A stretch of 64,000 nt of DNA from Amaranthus tricolor. Taxonomy: Eukaryota; Streptophyta; Magnoliopsida; Caryophyllales; Amaranthaceae. Both the position numbers and the translations under genes were made by a program. The notes under the pieces are model-generated. The model made no database searches. It had not been told where the DNA came from and worked only from the letters and a program-made list of their open reading frames with translations. Positions 58,384-64,000 of this stretch are shown in pieces. Position 1 is the stretch's first letter. Every line of letters begins with the position of its first letter. The stretch is taken from NCBI RefSeq assembly GCF_026212465.1, contig NC_080056.1:9176179-9240178 (forward strand). The letters run 5' to 3'.

Positions 58384-59191
58384 AAAGATTTCTATTTTTC
58401 GGGGCATAGATAATTTTTTTCCATTCCCTTGTCCCCAATCATCTACTCAAAAAATTTGGTAAAGCTGTAGTTCTTTTCACTGCTCATCAAGCATCTACTT
58501 CTCTTCTTTAGTTCTTTTTTCCTCTTCCCTTGTCCCCAATTCATCTTCTCTGCTTAGTTTTTAAGGTAAATTTGGGTTTTTAAAAAATTGATAAATTAGG
58601 GCTTTTTATTTTTTTTATCTATTTAGGTAAATTAGGATTTAATTCTCTTCTTAGGTATTTTAGGCCTTTAAAAAATTAGAGTTTTTTATTTGTTTAGCTA
58701 ATTAGGAATTTTGATTAATGATTGTATTTACAGTTTAAAATTTATTCAATGATTATATTATATGTCATTTTTACATATGAAAACTCGGTCTGAACAATTA
58801 TCTTAATTAATCGTTGTCGAATGCAATTTATTTATCATTTTTAATTGTATTTTTTTAATTATCGACATCACTTATTTGTATTTCTGGTTCCGCCCCTTAG
58901 TTGATGGGTTTCAAGGCGGTGAAGAGGATATCATAATAATCTCAACTGTTCGAAACAATAGAAATAAAAAGCCCTAATTTATCAATTTTTTAAAAACCCA
59001 AATTTACCTTAAAAACTAAGCAGAGAAGATGAATTGGGGACAAGGGAAGAGGAAAAAAGAACTAAAGAAGAGAAGTAGATGCTTGATGAGCAGTGAAAAG
59101 AACTACAGCTTTACCAAATTTTTTGAGTAGATGATTGGGGACAAGGGAATGGAAAAAAATTATCTATGCCCCGAAAAATAGAAATCTTTAA
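58384..59191. repeat. Long inverted repeat, arms about 227 bp
   Basis: The arms 58384..58610 and 58965..59191 are essentially perfect reverse complements (for example AGCATCTACTTCTCTTCTT against AAGAAGAGAAGTAGATGCT). The loop of about 354 bp includes a sense-strand helicase exon 5 fragment (58901..58965). It would fold into a long hairpin if transcribed. Confidence 0.93.
58901..58965 (+). pseudogene. Helicase exon 5 fragment, sense orientation, in A3
   Basis: 65 bp matching 22352-22416 with the same G-to-A changes as the A1/A2 fragments, so it derives from them and not directly from the gene. It is truncated at the inversion junction. Confidence 0.9.
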
Positions 59192-59469
59192 AGAGAATTT
59201 TTATTAAAAAAAACACCTTAAATCAGTTTTCGGTGACTTTTGTCAACTTTCAGGCGTTGACTATGCCATTTTAGCTCAAAAGTCAACGCTTGAAAGTTGA
59301 CAAATGGCATAGTCAACGCCTGAAAGTTGACAAAATTCACCGGAAACTAATTAAAGGTTTTTTTTTTTTAATAAAAAGTCTCTTAAAAGGTGTTTTTTTA
59401 CAAAACAAATTTTAAAATGTGTTTTTTTTTTTACAAAAAATGGTTTTATAAGGTGTTTCTTTGCAAATT
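59192..59469. mobile_element. Second foldback MITE, A3 copy
   Basis: Counterpart of 8722..9001, with a few substitutions (for example TTTAGCTC for TTGAGCTC in the loop). Confidence 0.8.
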
Positions 59470-59885
59470 ATTCTCTATTATAGATTAAATGGAATCTCGC
59501 ATCTTTGTCCTTAATTTCTTATTAAAATTAAGTGTACAATCTACTAGCTTTTTTGTTTGACATAAATGGTTTTTATTGTGATTTGGGTGTTTAATTTAGC
59601 CTTTTTAAGGTAAGTCATCACTTTAGCTATAATTAATTATTTTAAAGTCATCATATACAACCTTAAAATCAGTACTTATTAACTGTAGGTAATTAATTTA
59701 ATAATGTAAGTCATTATTATAAGGTAATAAGTCATTACATTCAGGTTATAAGTAATCATATTAAAGTCATCAGATAACCCTAAGATGAGAGAAGAAAAAA
59801 TATGGTATAAAATATTGGCTGAGGTGGATGCAATTTCATAATTTACAACATTGGCTTAGGGGCTTCTAATGATCATTATCAAATG
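59470..59885. other. Tandem-repeat remnant and EMB1611-upstream sequence, A3
   Basis: About one and a half 120-bp units (59605-59780), then the sequence that precedes the EMB1611-like frame in A1/A2, ending abruptly at CATTATCAAATG. Confidence 0.75.
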
Positions 59886-59896
59886 TGGTCGGAACT

Positions 59897-60518
59897 GGGA
59901 TAAGTCGGATTTTGGGTTAGATCCAGTTAAATCCAGATCTTAATTTTTTTATTAGACTCAGATTTGGATTTAGATTTGCAAGGTCTGGATCTGGATCTAA
60001 AATATTTTTTTTTTTTTCCTGAAAATTGTTTAAAAATATATTATGAAGTACAATTTTGGCCATTGGCATAAAATTATTTAAACATTTTCGACAAACAATG
60101 ATCTTCTAATACTTTATACTTGTTGAGCGAATAAATATATGAAGTTTTCCAACATTCAAGTTCTTATAGCGAAATGTTTATCAGGTCTTTAGTACAATGA
60201 TCACATTTTAAATTACATGAATCTTGAAAGGTCAAAATCATGTAATGTTTAGAAATAAAATAAAATTTCAAATCAAATAATTAAAATACACATGATAACT
60301 AATGTATAATTTTTTAAAAAAAGATAAAAATGGGTCAATGGGTCGGATCTAGGTCGAATCTGGGTCTCAAACGTGTAGACTCGGACCCAGATCTAAATTC
60401 GGATCCTAAAGTCATGGACCTAGATCCAACCCAAATCTATAGGGTTCAAAAATAAGTGGATCCAAAACCTTAAAATTAAGATCGGATTGAATCCTTAAGG
60501 TCCAAGAATACTCATCCC
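59897..60518. mobile_element. Non-autonomous DNA element with GGGATAAGT ends
   Basis: Ends GGGATAAGTCGG and ATACTCATCCC are inverted repeats, with subterminal GGATCTGGATCT-type repeats. The flanks share tggtcggaact (59886-59896 and 60519-60529), a target duplication of 8-11 bp. It is probably hAT-like. Confidence 0.8.
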
Positions 60519-60529
60519 TGGTCGGAACT

Positions 60530-60721
60530 GAGGTCTGGGAACAATGCTCTTTTATTTCATCAAAAACCAATTAATGATGTGGGTATGTACAATTATTTCC
60601 AAATTAAAAGCTGAAAACGACGATGTATTAGAGTTCGAACAATGTGTTTCAAACTCCAATATTGCCAAGATCGAGTCTATAAGGTTTTGTGACAAACAAA
60701 TTACGCTATCAATGATATCGA
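60530..60721 (+). other. Unrecognised, possibly once-coding segment
   Basis: With the 59897 element removed, the frame of the EMB1611-upstream region continues in phase through QMWSELRSGNNALLFHQKP to a stop near 60613. A second frame gives KLKAENDDVLEFEQCVSNSN to about 60735. I recognise neither. It may be a gene relic with a frameshift or a chance opening. Confidence 0.3.
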
Positions 60722-61318
60722 TGTTTGTAGGATAAAATAATGCAATAAAATGACACAAGGATTTAACGAGGTTCACCCTACTAAGGTTACGTCCTCCGGT
60801 GTGTAGTATCTATTATATTATCAAAAGAGTTCAAAGAACTCTCAAATATGGAGAATTACAATAGAGAAGAGATATAGGCTAGTGTTTGGCTTCGGGTGTA
60901 TTTTGTGGATAATTACAAAATGTGAACGAGAGCTCTCTATTTATAGGAGAGATCACACTAAGTAACATTAAGTACATTAAAACTATGAATAAATGATAAT
61001 AAAACATCTCCAAGAACTTGAAGAGTCAAAAACAGCATCTTAGGAGCATCAAAGACATCGCTCGGTCGAGCGGGATACAGAAAGTTTCTGGTTGCATTCT
61101 GTCTGCTCGCTCGACCCATCCTACAGCTCGCTCGGTCGAGCGAGCTGGTCGAGCGGCACTTCAGAGGTCTTCTGACAGTATTGCTCGACTTGCATAGTAG
61201 AGCATCTTGAATTGAACCTTTTAACTTCTTCATTAAGTCCCATAACTCCCATGACTAACTCATTAATTCATACTTTAATCATCATCATAAACCACAAATA
61301 TTAAGACAAAACTTAACA
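60722..61318 (-). mobile_element. Probable solo LTR (copia-like), minus orientation
   Basis: Minus-strand start TGTTAAGTTTTGTC at 61318 and end CCTACAAACA at 60722. A TATA-like CTCTATTTATAGG lies near 60938 and an 'aacgaggttcaccctac' motif near 60769, which I associate with copia-type LTRs. No matching target duplication was found and no internal region is present. A 91-codon frame inside is not a gene. Confidence 0.5.
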
Positions 61319-61842
61319 CACCCATTCATGACATACTTATGAGATTCCATCCCAAAAAGTCACCACATGAATGCACACACTAATTGCGCACTCAAGTCAC
61401 ACCAATCATAACAAAAGCTATTGTAATGGCATGATAACTATACACTGTACAATTTCATCTTATTTTCTGCCAAAAAATGACAGTTATCAAGTATGTTATG
61501 TTCACATTTCAGTTTACTTAATTATTTATTTTTTAAAATTATTTAATTGTGCTGTTTGTATGGATATATCTCACGGTGAGACGGTCTTACAAAAGACTTG
61601 CTATAAAAATGAATAAAAAATAGTGAGGTCATTTTCAAAAAAGAGAAATTCGGCTTGCTAAATTAGGTTGGACTATGTGAATGCTAGCATATTATCTGGG
61701 AAGTCACAAGATTACACATCATAAAGTACGGAGATATATACCATCCCAAAACCATATGACAATGGGAAAGAAGGTCTCCAATAGCTTATATAGTGTGAAT
61801 ACTATCTTTAATTTTTCAATGTGAGATAAATCATCTCAACAT
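61319..61842. other. Repeat fragment region; no gene
   Basis: 61720-61842 resembles 44460-44590 (CCCAAAACCATATGACAATGGG). A short frame (61371-61616) has no recognisable domain. Confidence 0.45.
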
Positions 61843-62090
61843 TGTTGGAAATACTTCACATGTGAGACAAGATCCCACATTGATAAAATAGTGGCTTGTT
61901 GATTTGCACATATATCGGTTGTGCTAATCTTCATACTACCATATGGTTTTGGAAAACAATGAACCTCACCAAGTACATGTGCAAGTCAACACATTTGGCC
62001 CGTGGATTTGTGGGCCCAAGCGCACAGGTGTCCCGTGTCCACACGAGTGGACCACGGTGAGATTACGTGACGAATTGTTATAGTGTAATA
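61843..62090 (+). mobile_element. Solo LTR of the 249-bp-LTR TRIM family, plus orientation
   Basis: Starts TGTTGGAAATACTTCACATG and ends GTGTAATA, 248 bp, collinear with the LTRs of 43622..44175 but more diverged. The flanks (aacat / gggct) do not match, so the insertion is old or was rearranged. Confidence 0.85.
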
Positions 62091-63502
62091 GGGCTAAATT
62101 AGTAAGATAGATTAAAATGAAAAGTAATGTAAATTAAGTGGAAAAAGTATAAAATATAAATAGTTTACATGACCTATTATAAAATCTTTATTTACATCAC
62201 TTAGTTTTATAATTTATGTGACTTGATCTAAATAAAAAGAGAAAAAAAAATTGGGAAATTGATTTATTCTTATATACGCCAGGTCATCACTTAAACGAAA
62301 GGGTTAATTCATGCTTTCAACTTATTTTTTCGTTTTTTTTTATATAATTCAACTTCAATCTTTTTGAAAGCACGAGTCATGCCCTTTGTTATTAACATTT
62401 ATTGATGCTTGTTATATCTTGATTTCCAATACGCCATGTATATGTAGATTTTTCTACTGTTGTGTTATATGAAATAGTTTATTTGGGTTATCAAATTAAT
62501 TTTAAAATAGATTTTTTGAACGGTTTCAAATCGAGTTTTGTTTTAATTTATTTTTACATAATTGTAAATTGATTTTTTTAGTCAACTCAAATCGATTTCA
62601 GTTAAAAAAATTGGCTAATTTTCAAATTGTCAGTTTCTCTATCATACCCTTAGAGAAAATTAAATCCTCAGATTGAATATTTAGATATGATCCCTCATAA
62701 AAGGAATATAAATAACAAAACTTGATTATTTGATTTTAATTTGGAAATTTGTAATACGTAAGCTGTGGTATACTTTGGTTGATTCTTCTAGAAATTGCAA
62801 AGTTTTACTGTTATAATTATAGATATAGATGTATTAGAAAAGGCAGTTAATATCTTGCATGATATCATGATAGTATAATATAGCTAAAAATAACATAATA
62901 TGAATGCAATTATGCGAAGTCACGGAGATTACATACGTATCTATTTATAACTATTACTAAAATAAAACACTATTTCATCACTACTTAAAATTACTTATGT
63001 GTCATAACCTTAACAAAAATTTTCCTTCCAACACTTGATGATTATGTCATTATTTTTTGACTATTATCTTTATCTTTGTCTTTATTACTCACATCATTTA
63101 ATGTATTAGAAAACCATATATATTATTTCTTTTTTTTCAATTATTTATAATATATTTTTTATTTTATTTTTTAAATGAGTATTATTTAGCTTATTGGATA
63201 TTTTGAGATGTTTAAAACATAAAATACTTAAATTAAGATTTTTTGTCATTTATACAATTAGTTACTTAAATGCAATGCATAAGTCAATTATATTTTTCAT
63301 TGCAAAAGCATCTTTTTTTCGTTTAAACTTTTATAAAATAACTTTACATATTTTGTGTTAAATTTGATTTTGAAATGTGTTATTAATAGTTGTAATACTT
63401 TATATAAATTAATGTAATTTATGTCGTAAAATTTGATAAAACCATACATCACACTGGCACTATCTAGTAAATCACTAAAATAAAATATAATTATTACTCA
63501 AA
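62091..63502. other. AT-rich intergenic DNA; nothing recognised
   Basis: No open frame of interest, RNA gene or clear repeat was seen. Confidence 0.5.
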
Positions 63503-63785
63503 GGAAAATTTGTAAATAATACTCTCAATTATTGCTCATTGACTCAAAATACTCTAAATTATTATTTAACTCTTTATACCCTTAAGTATTGGAATAATGA
63601 ATCTTGTATACTCTCAATTGTTGCTTATTGACTCAAAATATCTCTAAAACGGCCTATTGAAAATAATTTGCTTAGTGTTTAAGGCTAAGTATCCCAATAC
63701 TTAGGGATATACAAAGTTAAATACTCCTAATAATTAAAAATAAATTCATTAAGCAATAATTGAAAGTATTATTCACAAATTTTTC
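63503..63785. mobile_element. MITE with about 38-bp terminal inverted repeats
   Basis: Left end GGAAAATTTGTAAATAATAC and right end GTATTATTCACAAATTTTTC are inverse, and the homology continues through CTCTCAATTATTGCT. Total about 283 bp. No firm target duplication. The ends resemble Mutator-type MITEs; the last 215 bp of the window show nothing further. Confidence 0.7.
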
Positions 63786-64000
63786 TATACAAATGATGCT
63801 GACAATTTTTCTTTAAAAATTGGTTATGTTACTTTGTCATGAAAGTTTTTACTTCTAAAATGCCATCATCATTATGAATATATTGTCATTTTTTGTATCT
63901 TAATTAAATAATTCATATAATTATTGATTTAGATAAGTTTACTATTTATGTTGGATGATTTTTGGAAATTTAAGATAATTAACACACTGATTTATATACT

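Larger units (their letters stand above)
56728..59885. repeat. Rearranged third A block (A3)
   Basis: 56728-57095 matches A1 7243-7603. 57096-58383 is unrelated (dispersed repeat, TA runs, hAT element). 58384-58965 matches A1 8141-8722 inverted. 58966-59775 matches A1 8496-9305 direct. 59783-59885 matches A1 10220-10322, ending at CATTATCAAATG. It lacks the MULE, the first foldback MITE, Cassandra and the EMB1611 part. Confidence 0.85.

Noticed and set aside
60958..61233. 91-codon minus-strand frame
   Set aside because: Lies in an LTR-like sequence with palindromic repeats; no domain.

Overview
This is plant nuclear DNA: AT-rich, intron-bearing genes with GT-AG borders, and dense nested transposable elements (Mutator-like elements, hAT and Stowaway MITEs, Cassandra, a TRIM, solo LTRs). 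The gene families and repeats suggest a eudicot, perhaps Caryophyllales; that placement is a guess. No gag/pol coding region, tRNA or functional rRNA gene, or CRISPR array was seen.

The window is a broken tandem array of one unit, in the order A1-H1-[MULE left half]-A2-H2-A3-tail. A blocks (A1 = 1..13812, A2 = 29509..43317) hold the right half of a MULE with LTR sequence nested in it, MULE-derived foldback MITEs, an antisense scrap of a helicase exon, a roughly 120-bp tandem repeat with a Cassandra solo LTR inside, and the C-terminal part of an EMB1611/MEE22-like gene. H blocks (H1 = about 15100..26520, H2 = about 46050..56720) each hold a complete nine-exon SF1 (SEN1/UPF1-like) helicase gene with intronic MITEs. 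A3 (56728..59885) is a damaged third A block without the MULE and without the EMB1611 part; it contains an inverted duplication. The tail (59886..64000) is repeats and AT-rich DNA.

Age structure: A1 and A2 differ at only a handful of positions in 13.8 kb, and their EMB1611 and MULE reading frames are identical. H1 and H2 differ by many substitutions and several indels, and their proteins are about 97% identical by eye. So A1/A2 were copied or homogenised much later than the H blocks, or the assembly repeats one of them. The 56719 site in A3 is the empty target of the MULE, and several insertions are present in one H copy and absent from the other, so the events can be ordered.

Functional content: two likely functional RNA/DNA helicase genes (copy 2 lacks the last six residues), two identical N-terminally truncated EMB1611-like genes, and a GRF zinc-finger gene carried antisense inside the MULE. 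The most unusual signal is a 110-bp piece of the helicase exon coding for motifs V-VI, captured antisense in both A blocks and present again, in sense, in the loop of a long inverted repeat in A3.
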